Assembly: GCF_000341735.1 (NCBI RefSeq)
Contig: NZ_KB455575.1
Span: 526,718-590,717 of the forward strand
Direction: 5' to 3'
Source of the DNA: Methylotuvimicrobium buryatense 5G
Lineage (GTDB): Bacteria; Pseudomonadota; Gammaproteobacteria; Methylococcales; Methylomonadaceae
DNA length: 64,000 bases
The notes under the pieces are model-generated. The model was not told the DNA's origin. It saw only the letters and a program-made list of their open reading frames with translations, and searched no databases. The position numbers were made by a program, and so were the translations under genes. Positions 8,682-17,373 of this stretch are shown piece by piece; the stretch's first letter is position 1; each line of letters opens with the position of its first letter.

Positions 8682-10952
8682 ATGACAGAACCGAACTCCG
8701 GGGCTTCGGCCTCTCTGAATGCCGTGACGGGCTTTTATCCGCGTTGGCGCATCATCAAGGACAATGTGGCTCGTTACGGCGTTATCGTTGGCGGCTTGAG
8801 CATTATCGCCGCGATAATGTTGATTTTTTTCTATTTATTGTATGTCGTCTGGCCGCTGTTTATCGAGCCGAGCGCAGAGTCTGTCGCGCATTACCCTGTG
8901 CCGGAGCGAGGGCTTGGCGACACCGCTATGTTGGCGGTCGAGGAGCAAAATGAAGTTGGCGTGCGTTTCACCGAAAACGGCCGGATTATTTTCTTTGCCG
9001 CGCCGACCGGTAAAACGCTATTGATCCATTCAATCGTTTTGCCGGAAAGCGCCCGAATTAGCAGTTTCGCCGATGGAGGTCCCGAGAAAGGTGTTGCCGT
9101 TTACGGCTTATCGGACGGCCGCGCGATCGTGCTCAAACACAAGTACAACGTGTCATATCCGGAAAACCGGCGGGTCATAACGCCTGTTGTCGATTATCCG
9201 TTGGGACGAGAACCTCTGGTTTTGGATGACTCAGGCCAAGCACTCGAAAAAATTGCAGTTCGTGTCGATGACGATCAGACCACGGTGGTCGCCAAAACGT
9301 CGGATAAACGAATGATATTGACGAGCTTCGAAAAGAAGCGTTCGTTGTTCGATGATGACGAAGATTTCGAACGGACCGACAGCATACTCGATGTACCGGC
9401 TCTCGACATTGCGTTTATCTTGATGGATAAGGATCAACGCAATTTATATCTGGCCGATAGCGAAGGTCGTTTGAGTTTTTTCGATATTGCCGATAAGTCG
9501 AAACCGGTGATTCGCCAGCATCTGAATGTAATCGAAGCCGGTCGTAAATTGACCTCGATGGTCTTTTTGAACGGTAGTATTTCGTTATTGATCGGCGATT
9601 CGGGCGGGTTGGTTTCACAATGGAGCGTGGTCAGGGACGCCCGAAATAATCCGGCGATGCAAAAAATACGATCGTTCAAGGTGTCGGAACAGGCGATTGC
9701 CGGCATCAATGCCGAGCAGCGCCGCAAAGGTTTTATCGCGTTAGATACCGCAGGCGTCGCCGGTATTTATAATACGACCGCAGAGCGGGAGTTGATTAAA
9801 ACGCCGGTGTCGAATGGGATGCCGAAAACGGTTTCGATGTCACCGCGAGCCAATGCGTTTATCGTCGAATCCGAGTCGGGCTTCATGGATTTCTGGTCGG
9901 TCGAAAACGATCATCCGGAGGTTTCCGTCAAATCGTTATGGCAAAAAGTCTGGTATGAAAGCTATCCGAAGCCCGACTATATTTGGCAATCGTCTTCTGC
10001 GAGCAATGATTTCGAACCGAAATACAGTTTGACGCCGTTGGTGTTCGGCACCTTGAAAGCCGCTTTTTACGCGATGCTTATCGCGGTACCTCTGGCTTTG
10101 ATGGGTGCGGTTTATACGGCTTATTTCATGGCTCCGCGCATGCGTACTCTTGTTAAACCCGGGATCGAAATCATGGAGGCGTTGCCGACCGTTATTTTGG
10201 GCTTTCTCGCCGGTCTTTGGCTCGCGCCGTTCGTCGAAGAGCATTTGGCCGGCATTTTCACGCTTTTGCTGGCGATGCCCCTGGCGGTGCTGGTTTTCGC
10301 TTATCTATGGCAATTATTGCCGGACTCGGTGAGGCATAAAATTCCGGATGGTTGGGATGCCGCCTTGTTGATCCCTATCATTCTATTGAGCGGCTGGTTT
10401 GCGTTTTTAATCAGCGTGCCTTTGGAATCGTGGCTGTTCGGCGGCAGCCTGCGCCATTGGCTCGATGCCGAATGGGGTATCGGCTACGACCAACGAAATG
10501 CCTTGGTGGTGGGCTTGGCAATGGGCTTTGCGATCATTCCTACGATATTTTCAATCGCCGAGGATGCGATTTTTTCGGTTCCGAAACATTTGACGGTCGG
10601 CTCTCTCGCCTTGGGCGCGACGCCTTGGCAAACGATGACGCGAGTCGTGCTGTTGACAGCCAGCCCCGGGATTTTTTCGGCGATCATGATCGGACTGGGC
10701 CGGGCGGTCGGCGAAACGATGATCGTATTGATGGCGACCGGTAATACGCCGGTGATGGATTTGAGCATATTCCAGGGTATGCGCACCTTATCGGCCAATA
10801 TCGCGGTCGAGATGCCCGAATCCGAAGTCGATAGCACACATTACCGGGTGCTGTTTTTGGCGGCTTTGGTATTGTTTTTGTTTACTTTTGTCGTCAATAC
10901 TCTGGCCGAGTTGATCCGCCAGCGCTTACGTGAAAAATACAGTTCCTTATGA
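8682..10952 (+). CDS. pstC: Phosphate ABC transporter permease PstC, extended form
   Basis: PstC is one of the two inner-membrane permease subunits of the Pst transporter. The product is 756 residues, far above the roughly 320 of the Escherichia coli protein. A first membrane helix (about 34-60) is followed by about 390 residues rich in beta-strand-like repeats, probably periplasmic. The permease domain then runs from about 455 to the end, with the ABC-coupling loop SLALGATPWQTM near residue 640 and the GRAVGETMIV helix after it. Long PstC proteins of this layout are known from Pseudomonas and Vibrio. The start overlaps nothing; the stop overlaps pstA by ATGA. Confidence 0.9.
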   Translation: MTEPNSGASASLNAVTGFYPRWRIIKDNVARYGVIVGGLSIIAAIMLIFFYLLYVVWPLFIEPSAESVAHYPVPERGLGDTAMLAVEEQNEVGVRFTENGRIIFFAAPTGKTLLIHSIVLPESARISSFADGGPEKGVAVYGLSDGRAIVLKHKYNVSYPENRRVITPVVDYPLGREPLVLDDSGQALEKIAVRVDDDQTTVVAKTSDKRMILTSFEKKRSLFDDDEDFERTDSILDVPALDIAFILMDKDQRNLYLADSEGRLSFFDIADKSKPVIRQHLNVIEAGRKLTSMVFLNGSISLLIGDSGGLVSQWSVVRDARNNPAMQKIRSFKVSEQAIAGINAEQRRKGFIALDTAGVAGIYNTTAERELIKTPVSNGMPKTVSMSPRANAFIVESESGFMDFWSVENDHPEVSVKSLWQKVWYESYPKPDYIWQSSSASNDFEPKYSLTPLVFGTLKAAFYAMLIAVPLALMGAVYTAYFMAPRMRTLVKPGIEIMEALPTVILGFLAGLWLAPFVEEHLAGIFTLLLAMPLAVLVFAYLWQLLPDSVRHKIPDGWDAALLIPIILLSGWFAFLISVPLESWLFGGSLRHWLDAEWGIGYDQRNALVVGLAMGFAIIPTIFSIAEDAIFSVPKHLTVGSLALGATPWQTMTRVVLLTASPGIFSAIMIGLGRAVGETMIVLMATGNTPVMDLSIFQGMRTLSANIAVEMPESEVDSTHYRVLFLAALVLFLFTFVVNTLAELIRQRLREKYSSL

Positions 10953-12601
10953 TCAAGCAATGGTTTAAAAGCGGTTCTCCGTGGATTTGGCTCAATGCCG
11001 CGGCAGTCAGCACGTGTCTGATTTTGGTGGTCGGCCTATTGGCATTGATCACGTTTCGCGGGGCTTTGCATTTCTGGCCGTCGGATGTCGCCGAGTTTAT
11101 CTATATAGAAGACGGGCTCAAGCAAACTATTGTCGGAGAAGTCGTCGATACAAGCTCTACAACGGCCTTGATGGCACGCGCTTCAGGTCATGCGATGGCA
11201 GACGATGGGGATTTGCTGGTGCAGCACCTGATCAAAATCGGCAACCGAGATTTGACCGGTATGGATTTTCGCTGGATTCTGGACCGTAACATTCAGAGCC
11301 GACAGTATCCGGACGATATTCTCGTTCTCGAGCGGCGAGAATGGGGGAATTTTTACGGTTATCCGGTTGCACTCAAGCAAGAAGGGAAAGTAATCGCCGA
11401 AGGCCCGCAAGTATTTTCAGTCGTGTCGGAGCGATTACGTGATGCCTTGTCGGTCTATAAGCAAATTCAACGGCTCGAAAAGAAGGAAATCGGCGCAGTG
11501 AATTACGGTTTGGAGCGACTGAGGCTTAAACAAAGACGCTTGGAATTGAACGAGCAATGGGATGAAGCAGCAAAACAATTGCTTGCCGCCGAACGCGGCG
11601 AGTATGAGCTGCAATACCGGGAATATCAGACCGAGTTGCAAGCGTTGTACAAGACGATCAACCGCAATTCCTTGGTGGTGAAGGCATCCGATGGGCGAGA
11701 AGTCGATATGCCTTTGGCTAAATTGGTCAGAATTTATCGCCCGAATACGATGAGTGTTTGGGCTAAGACCGGGCATTATTTCGAAAAAATCGCCGAATTT
11801 TTGCTGGACGACCCGCGCGAGGCGAATACTGAAGGCGGCATATTTCCGGCAATCTTCGGTACCGTGATGATGGTTATCATTATGTCGGTAATCGTGACGC
11901 CGCTCGGCGTGATCGCGGCGATTTATATGCGAGAATATGCGAAGCAAGGCTTTACGACACGCTTGATTCGCATTGCAGTCAATAATCTGGCCGGTGTCCC
12001 GTCGATCGTCTATGGCGTGTTCGGCTTGGGTTTTTTCGTGTACATTTTGGGCGGCAATATCGATCAGCTGTTTTTTCCGGAAGCCGCTCCTGCTCCGGTT
12101 TTCGGAACGCCGGGCTTATTGTGGGCGTCGATTACGTTGGCCTTATTGACCTTGCCGGTTGTGATTGTGTCGACCGAGGAAGGCTTGTCGCGTATTCCGA
12201 AATCGATCCGCGAAGGCAGTTTGGCCTTGGGGGCGACGAAGGCTGAAACGTTGTGGCGAACCGTGTTGCCGATGGCGAGCCCGGCGATGATGACCGGTTT
12301 GATCTTGGCGGTTGCCAGGGCGGCCGGCGAAGTTGCGCCGCTAATGTTGGTCGGCGTCGTCAAGTTGGCGCCATCGTTGCCGCTGGACGGCAATTTTCCA
12401 TTTTTGCATTTGGATAGAAAATTTATGCATTTGGGATTTCATATTTACGACGTCGGTTTTCAGAGTCCGAATGTCGAAGCGGCGAGGCCCTTGGTCTATG
12501 CCACGTCCTTATTATTGGTCGTCGTGATCGTCGGGTTGAATTTATCGGCGGTCGCTATCAGAAATCATCTGCGTGAAAAATACCGGGCTTTGGAAGGTTA
12601 A
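10949..12601 (+). CDS. pstA: Phosphate ABC transporter permease PstA, extended form
   Basis: This is the second permease subunit of the Pst complex. At 550 residues it also carries a long N-terminal extension: a membrane helix at about 15-40, then about 250 residues including a charged helical, possibly coiled-coil stretch (about 170-235), before the permease domain. The coupling loop GSLALGATKAETLWR is near residue 425 and is followed by the conserved ARAAGEVAPL helix. It overlaps pstC by four bases (ATGA), implying translational coupling. An AT-rich gap of 113 bp with an inverted repeat separates it from pstB. Confidence 0.9.
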   Translation: MIKQWFKSGSPWIWLNAAAVSTCLILVVGLLALITFRGALHFWPSDVAEFIYIEDGLKQTIVGEVVDTSSTTALMARASGHAMADDGDLLVQHLIKIGNRDLTGMDFRWILDRNIQSRQYPDDILVLERREWGNFYGYPVALKQEGKVIAEGPQVFSVVSERLRDALSVYKQIQRLEKKEIGAVNYGLERLRLKQRRLELNEQWDEAAKQLLAAERGEYELQYREYQTELQALYKTINRNSLVVKASDGREVDMPLAKLVRIYRPNTMSVWAKTGHYFEKIAEFLLDDPREANTEGGIFPAIFGTVMMVIIMSVIVTPLGVIAAIYMREYAKQGFTTRLIRIAVNNLAGVPSIVYGVFGLGFFVYILGGNIDQLFFPEAAPAPVFGTPGLLWASITLALLTLPVVIVSTEEGLSRIPKSIREGSLALGATKAETLWRTVLPMASPAMMTGLILAVARAAGEVAPLMLVGVVKLAPSLPLDGNFPFLHLDRKFMHLGFHIYDVGFQSPNVEAARPLVYATSLLLVVVIVGLNLSAVAIRNHLREKYRALEG

Positions 12602-12707
12602 CCCAGCTTTAACAAATGTAGTCACTATGCTATTTATTGTTAGTTTATTATTTAATTATTTATATTAATTACAATGTCTTATGATCATAAAATGTTAAGA
12701 CTGGGTT
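12600..12707 (+). promoter_or_regulatory. AT-rich inverted repeat between pstA and pstB
   Basis: AACCCAGCTTTAACA at 12600-12614 is almost complementary to TGTTAAGACTGGGTT at 12693-12707, with two mismatches. The 78-bp loop is strongly AT-rich, unlike its surroundings. The left arm includes the pstA stop codon and the right arm lies just before the pstB ATG at 12715, over its likely ribosome site. It may set pstB translation or be the remains of a small mobile element. Confidence 0.45.
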
Positions 12708-12714
12708 GCGTTCT

Positions 12715-13551
12715 ATGACGAATCAATCCTTACGGAAACACATGCTCGATTTGGATGCGTTGACTCAAGAAAAGAAGCTGAAAGGCATAGATCAAGAAGA
12801 AGTGTGCATCAAGGTACAAAATCTGAATCTATACTACGGCGATCAACAAGCTTTATATGGCATCGATATGCATATTCCGCGGCAAAAGGTGACTGCCTAT
12901 ATCGGTCCGAGCGGTTGCGGCAAATCGACATTGCTGCGCTGTATTAACCGCATGAACGACCTGGTCGATAATGTCAGAATCGAGGGCAAGATCTTGCTCG
13001 ATGATGAAGATATTTATGCGAGATCGGTAAATGTCGCGGCTTTGCGCAGACGGGTCGGAATGGTCTTTCAAAAGCCCAATCCGTTTCCGAAGTCGATCTT
13101 TGAAAACGTCGCTTACGGCTTGCGGATACAAGGTATCAATGATCGCAGAACACTCGAAGAGACCGTCGAAGAGGCTTTGCGCGGCGCTGCGCTTTGGGAT
13201 GAGGTCAAAGATAGACTGCATGATAATGCTTTAGGTATGTCGGGCGGTCAGCAGCAAAGGCTCGTGATTGCTCGAGCGATTGCGATCGAGCCCGAGGTCT
13301 TGTTGCTGGACGAACCGGCATCGGCTCTGGATCCTATTTCAACTCTGAAAATCGAAGAGCTGATCAACGAATTGAAAGAGAAATACACGATTGTGATTGT
13401 CACGCACAACATGCAACAAGCGGCTCGCGTATCCGATTACACTGCGTTCTTGTACATGGGAAAATTGATCGAATTCGACAATACCAGCCATTTGTTCACG
13501 AATCCGTCGAAAAAACAAACCGAAGATTACATCACCGGGCGTTACGGCTAA
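12715..13551 (+). CDS. pstB: Phosphate ABC transporter ATPase PstB
   Basis: PstB hydrolyses ATP to drive phosphate import. The product (278 residues from this ATG; an in-frame TTG lies nine bases upstream) has Walker [10 protein letters not shown] at about 64-72, the Q-loop [16 protein letters not shown] typical of PstB, the signature MSGGQQQRL and Walker [14 protein letters not shown], followed by the switch histidine in [13 protein letters not shown]. An N-terminal extension of about 30 residues precedes the usual start. It follows the permease genes after a gap with an inverted repeat; an A-type repeat begins nine bases past its stop. Confidence 0.93.
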   Translation: MTNQSLRKHMLDLDALTQEKKLKGIDQEEVCIKVQNLNLYYGDQQALYGIDMHIPRQKVTAYIGPSGCGKSTLLRCINRMNDLVDNVRIEGKILLDDEDIYARSVNVAALRRRVGMVFQKPNPFPKSIFENVAYGLRIQGINDRRTLEETVEEALRGAALWDEVKDRLHDNALGMSGGQQQRLVIARAIAIEPEVLLLDEPASALDPISTLKIEELINELKEKYTIVIVTHNMQQAARVSDYTAFLYMGKLIEFDNTSHLFTNPSKKQTEDYITGRYG

Positions 13552-13559
13552 CGGAATGT

Positions 13560-13719
13560 TATACCCATCGTAGATCAAACTTCGGCACCGGGGTGTCCGC
13601 CAAAGTACGCCGTGAATACGTCCATGTAGGCTCTATGCCAGCTCCATGCTGGCAAATCCTTTGTCGGATACCCCAGCACCACCTCGGGCACTGCCGAAAT
13701 TTGAAGTGCGAAAGGTATA
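13560..13719. repeat. A-type MITE-like repeat (160 bp)
   Basis: It starts TATACCCATCGTAGATCAAA and ends TTTGAAGTGCGAAAGGTATA. Both ends lead inward to a TTCGGCA/TGCCGAA pair, so the termini are inverted repeats. Inside is the core CGCCGTGAATACGTCCATG, a small AGCTCCATGCTGG hairpin and the arm pair GGGGTGTCC/GGATACCCC. It begins nine bases after the pstB stop codon. Confidence 0.85.
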
Positions 13720-13851
13720 CTTCGCTTTCCCCTGTCTCTGTGGGAGAACTGCCGTTCTCAGTGGGAACCCATACCTTGACTGCCGAGAGGCAACGTCGGA
13801 ATCGCTATTTTAGGCTTACTTATTAACTGCGCTTGCATGCGAGGATAAACC

Positions 13852-14571
13852 ATGGATATCAATAAAATCGGACATCATATTTCGAGTCATTACAATGTGG
13901 AGCTCGAGGATATCCGTAACAGCGTTTTGAAGATGGGCGGTATTGTCGAAAGGCAAATCGAATTGGCGGCATTGTCGTTTACCAGCAACGACATGGAAAT
14001 GGCCGAGCAAGTGATTCAGCAAGACGACTACGTTAATCGGCTCGAAAAGCAAATCGATCAGGCCTGTACCGAAATTTTAGCAAAGCGCCAGCCTGCCGCG
14101 TTCGATCTTCGTTTGTTATTGTCGGTGATTCGAACGATTAACGATTTGGAACGGATCGGCGATGAGGCGACTAAAATCGCGGAAATGGCGATTCATTTAA
14201 GCGATACCGAAGGTAAAACACGAAGCGAGGAATATTACGAGATTCAGCATTTGGCCGAGTTGGTTATGAAAATGCTGCGCGGCGCTTTGGATGCATTTGC
14301 GCGCTTAAATGTCGAAAGCGCCGTGTCGATTACCGCCCAGGATGCCATGGTTGATCGCGAATACGGAAGCATCATACGTCAAATGGTGGCGAGGATGATG
14401 GAAGACCCACGCAATGTCAGACGAACGCTTGATGTGTTGTGGACGGCGCGAGCATTAGAAAGGATCGGCGATCATGCCTGCAACATCTGCGAACATGTAA
14501 TATACATGGTTAAAGGCGAGGATGTCAGGCACATGAGCCGCGAAGAACTGGAAAGAAAAATTCAGGGTTGA
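13852..14571 (+). CDS. phoU: Phosphate signalling protein PhoU
   Basis: PhoU links the Pst transporter to the PhoR sensor kinase and keeps the Pho regulon off when phosphate is plentiful. The 239-residue product has the two repeated three-helix PhoU domains, each with the acidic metal-binding pattern: RTINDLERIGDEATKIAE near residue 100 and TARALERIGDHACNICEH near residue 203. Length equals the family norm. It closes the pst cluster but is separated from pstB by 300 bp that include an A-type repeat, so it may also have its own promoter. Confidence 0.93.
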   Translation: MDINKIGHHISSHYNVELEDIRNSVLKMGGIVERQIELAALSFTSNDMEMAEQVIQQDDYVNRLEKQIDQACTEILAKRQPAAFDLRLLLSVIRTINDLERIGDEATKIAEMAIHLSDTEGKTRSEEYYEIQHLAELVMKMLRGALDAFARLNVESAVSITAQDAMVDREYGSIIRQMVARMMEDPRNVRRTLDVLWTARALERIGDHACNICEHVIYMVKGEDVRHMSREELERKIQG

Positions 14572-14594
14572 TAGCTAGGTATAGGGTCTGGGCA

Positions 14595-14800
14595 ATTAAG
14601 GAATATGCACAAAATAACTTCCTGAAACGTTATGCTTTGTGGCGGTTCGGTGACTCGCTTGACAGGACGCCGTAAATACATCCGTGTAGACTTGACGGCG
14701 GCTTTCCCTGCCACCGACACCTGTTAATCGAGCCGCCGAACCCCCTTCCGACCTTTGAAGAAGTTTTTTTACGCTCGTTCCGAATATACTTCGCGCGGTC
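14595..14800. repeat. C-type MITE-like repeat
   Basis: The left end TAAGGAATATGCACAAAATAACT is, apart from its length, the complement of the right end of the 46785-47034 copy. Inside are GGTTCGGTGACTCGCTTGAC, the core GCCGTAAATACATCCGTG and the answering arm TCGAGCCGCCGAACCCCC. This copy lacks the inner GCAGATTTT module seen in the others. It lies between phoU and the convergent Uma2 gene. Confidence 0.7.
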
Positions 14801-14865
14801 ATGTTTGCTACTTTTATGGGTCTTTTACGGAACGTCTGGAGACTTTTTGTCGATATCGACTCTTC

Positions 14866-15423
14866 TCAATCCCAAGCCGATTCATAAATCCGCTCGATGG
14901 CAATCTCCTGCTCCACCGAATGCAAGGGGATCGTCGCACCGTCTGTGTAAATTGACATTTCCCACACACTGGCGGCACGCCGGAACACGCGCACGTCCAT
15001 AAAGCTTTGCGCAACCAGCACGTATTCCTGCAGGCTTTCGATTGACTGGTACATCAGGCGTTTATCCTCTCTATCGTATTTGGCGGTAGAATCGGACAAA
15101 ACCTCGATCACCAGCTTCGGTTTTTCCCGGAAATGACTGTCCGGGGCGGTTTCGCAGGTGACCATCAGATCAGGATAAAAAAAGGCGTCAGATGTATCGA
15201 CTTTTAATTTCAGGTCGGACATGAACACTCGGCAGGGTGTGCCACGTAAGTGCTCGCGCAATATAAAAGCAAGGTTCAGGGAAATAATGTTATGGCTATC
15301 GCTGGTGCCGGTCATCGCGAAAATTTCACCTGCCACGAATTCATGTTTAATTGGACTGGTTAGCTCCATCTCCAGGTAATCCTCGACACTGAGGCGGGTT
15401 AATTTGGAAAGTGGTAAAGACAT
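14866..15423 (-). CDS. Uma2-family (DUF820) nuclease-fold protein
   Basis: The family has a PD-(D/E)XK endonuclease fold; its cellular role is unknown. The 185-residue product shows the usual markers: an N-terminal SVEDYLEME, the YRV-type EFVAGEIFAMTG, then FFYPDLMVTCE with the catalytic-type Asp, and KLVIEVLSDSTAKYDREDK with the Glu-x-Lys-like segment (here EVLS then DREDK), followed by YQSIESLQEYVLV. It stands alone between C- and A-type repeats, a common setting for such genes. Uma2 genes are abundant in cyanobacteria and appear laterally mobile elsewhere. Confidence 0.85.
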   Translation of the reverse strand: MSLPLSKLTRLSVEDYLEMELTSPIKHEFVAGEIFAMTGTSDSHNIISLNLAFILREHLRGTPCRVFMSDLKLKVDTSDAFFYPDLMVTCETAPDSHFREKPKLVIEVLSDSTAKYDREDKRLMYQSIESLQEYVLVAQSFMDVRVFRRAASVWEMSIYTDGATIPLHSVEQEIAIERIYESAWD

Positions 15424-15454
15424 ACAGTCTCCTGAAAATAGCGGGCAACTTAAC

Positions 15455-15648
15455 TATCCCCTTTGCTGGTCAAATTTCGGCGCCTGGGTGTCCGGTCGAT
15501 TTTCGCTCCTGCAAAATCGACATTCACGCCATCCATGGCGCTCATAAAGGCTTTGCCAGCATGGAGCTGGCATAGAGCCTACATGGACGTATTCACGGCG
15601 TCCTTTAGCGGACACCCAGGCGCCGAATTTTGATCTACGACGGGTATA
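15455..15648. repeat. A-type repeat with an inner module (194 bp)
   Basis: The right end TTTTGATCTACGACGGGTATA matches other A ends; the left end is degenerate (TATCCCCTTTGCTGGTCAAA). The arms GGGTGTCC and GGACACCC pair. Compared with the 13560 copy, an extra inner hairpin is present, CGATTTT...AAAATCG, next to CGCCATCCATGGCG. The core CATGGACGTATTCACGGCG lies in the right arm. The element ends four bases from the end of purD. Confidence 0.8.
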
Positions 15649-15651
15649 TGT

Positions 15652-16926
15652 TTAACGAATGGCCTTAAAGCCGATATCGGTTCGATAATATATGCCATCC
15701 CATTTTATCTCGGCGGTTAATGCATAGGCATTGTCTTGAGCATCCTTAATCGTTTCACCCAAAGCGCAAGCGCATAATACACGGCCTCCCGATGTGACGA
15801 TGTCATTGCCTTGTAACTGAGTTCCGGCATGAAAGACTTTTCGGTCGGTTTGTTCCGATTTAGGTAAGCCCGTGATAACGTCGCCTTTTCGGTAGTCGGC
15901 CGGATAACCGCCTGCGGCCAAAACAACGCCAAGTGCGGCGCGTTCGTCCCAATCGGTTTCGACTGTATTCAGGGTCCCATCTAGGGCAGCTTCGCAAAGT
16001 TCAATCAAATCGCTTTTTAGGCGCATCATGATCGGTTGGGTCTCGGGGTCGCCGAATCGGCAATTGTATTCGAGTACTTTGAGGGAACCGTTTGGAGCAA
16101 TCATCAATCCCGCGTATAAAAATCCTGTGTAAGGATTACCGTCTTCAATCATACCTTGCAGCGTCGGTTCGATGACTTCGCGCATGACTCGATCATGGAT
16201 TTCCGATGTCACGACAGGGGCAGGGGAGTAGGCGCCCATGCCGCCGGTGTTCGGTCCTTTATCGCCGTTGTCGCGTGCTTTGTGGTCTTGCGAGGTAGCC
16301 ATGGGCAAGGCATGTTTGCCGTCGGCAATGACGATGAAGCTGGCTTCCTCTCCGGCCAAAAATTCTTCGATCACTACGCGGTTGCCGGCCGCTCCGAAGG
16401 CATTACCGGATAGCATGTCTTCGACTGCGCTAGTCGCTTCGGCTACGGTTTGCGCGACAATTACCCCTTTACCTGCCGCGAGTCCGTCGGCTTTGACGAC
16501 GATCGGCGCCCCTTTGGCTTCGATATAGGCTATCGCTTCGGCGGTATCGGTGAAGGTTTGGTATTCGGCAGTCGGTATGTTGTGGCGTGCCATGAAGTCT
16601 TTGCAAAAGGCTTTCGATCCTTCCAATTGCGCGGCTTTAGCGGTGGGGCCGAAGCATTTTAAGCCGGCTTCTTGAAAACTGTCGACGATGCCTTTGACCA
16701 ACGGCGCTTCGGGGCCGATGATGGTTAGGTCGATTTGTTGTTGTTTGGCAAAGGCTAGTAATGCGCTAACGTCGTCAGCCGCAATATCGACATTTTCGAG
16801 ATTGGATTCTAATGCGGTTCCGGCATTGCCTGGCGCAACGAAGACTTTTTCGGCTCTAGGGGATTGCGCGGCTTTCCAGGCCAGGGCATGTTCGCGGCCG
16901 CCGCCGCCGACAATAAGAATTTTCAT
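15652..16926 (-). CDS. purD: Phosphoribosylamine-glycine ligase PurD
   Basis: PurD joins glycine to phosphoribosylamine using ATP, the second step of purine synthesis. The 424-residue product begins with the signature VGGGGREHALAWK and has the ATP-grasp core, including VKADGLAAGKGVIVA near residue 145 and the FGDPETQPIM metal/ATP loop near residue 286. The start at 16926 is chosen because the preceding in-frame codons lie outside the family's N-terminus. It is transcribed after purH on the same strand with a 447-bp gap that contains a D-type repeat, so co-transcription is uncertain. Confidence 0.95.
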   Translation of the reverse strand: MKILIVGGGGREHALAWKAAQSPRAEKVFVAPGNAGTALESNLENVDIAADDVSALLAFAKQQQIDLTIIGPEAPLVKGIVDSFQEAGLKCFGPTAKAAQLEGSKAFCKDFMARHNIPTAEYQTFTDTAEAIAYIEAKGAPIVVKADGLAAGKGVIVAQTVAEATSAVEDMLSGNAFGAAGNRVVIEEFLAGEEASFIVIADGKHALPMATSQDHKARDNGDKGPNTGGMGAYSPAPVVTSEIHDRVMREVIEPTLQGMIEDGNPYTGFLYAGLMIAPNGSLKVLEYNCRFGDPETQPIMMRLKSDLIELCEAALDGTLNTVETDWDERAALGVVLAAGGYPADYRKGDVITGLPKSEQTDRKVFHAGTQLQGNDIVTSGGRVLCACALGETIKDAQDNAYALTAEIKWDGIYYRTDIGFKAIR

Positions 16927-16960
16927 TCGGTTTCTCAAGGTTGGGTTTTTAATTAATACC

Positions 16961-17184
16961 TACTCCCTTTATACTCAAAAAATGGCTAACTTTATGAAGG
17001 TATGGGGTGTGGCTAGCGAGGATGTCGGCATCAGGGCAGATTTTTGCTTCTGCTAAATCTGCATTTACGCCATCCTTGGCGTTCGATTGCTGCCGTCAAG
17101 CCCCCATGGATGGGTTTACGGCGGTCCTCGATAGACATATCTCATACCTTTTTTCTTAGACGGTTTTTCAATCAAAAGGGAGTA
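16961..17184. repeat. D-type MITE-like repeat (224 bp)
   Basis: It has perfect 10-bp terminal inverted repeats, TACTCCCTTT and AAAGGGAGTA. Inner arms GGTATGGGGTGTGGCTAGCG and CGATAGACATATCTCATACC are roughly complementary. It contains the inner hairpin module GCAGATTTTTGCTTCTGC...AAATCTGC and a diverged core, CCATGGATGGGTTTACGGCGG. A shorter copy lacking the inner module lies at 49621-49796. Confidence 0.85.
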
Positions 17185-17373
17185 GAAAAGCATTGCACCA
17201 TGAAGATCATGAAAAATAAGAAGTTAATTCAAATACTTAATCTGCCTTGGTCAATCATTTTTGTTTTCCTAAAAAGTTAGTCACTATTTTAGGACAAGTG
17301 GTTGAAAGACTTCATGTGCTTCATGGCGAATAAATTTTTGTATGATGTATTCGCCGATCCTTTCACGCTCTCT
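17185..17373. other. Remaining purH-purD gap
   Basis: With the D element this makes a 447-bp gene-free gap between purD and purH. I see no further feature in this AT-rich remainder. Confidence 0.4.

Noticed and set aside
13593-13826. Short frames inside A-type repeats with a shared peptide (RREYVHVGSMPAPCWQ), also near 20812 and 52253
   Set aside because: The similarity comes from the DNA repeat itself; starts differ, ribosome sites are lacking and frames run off into unrelated flanks.
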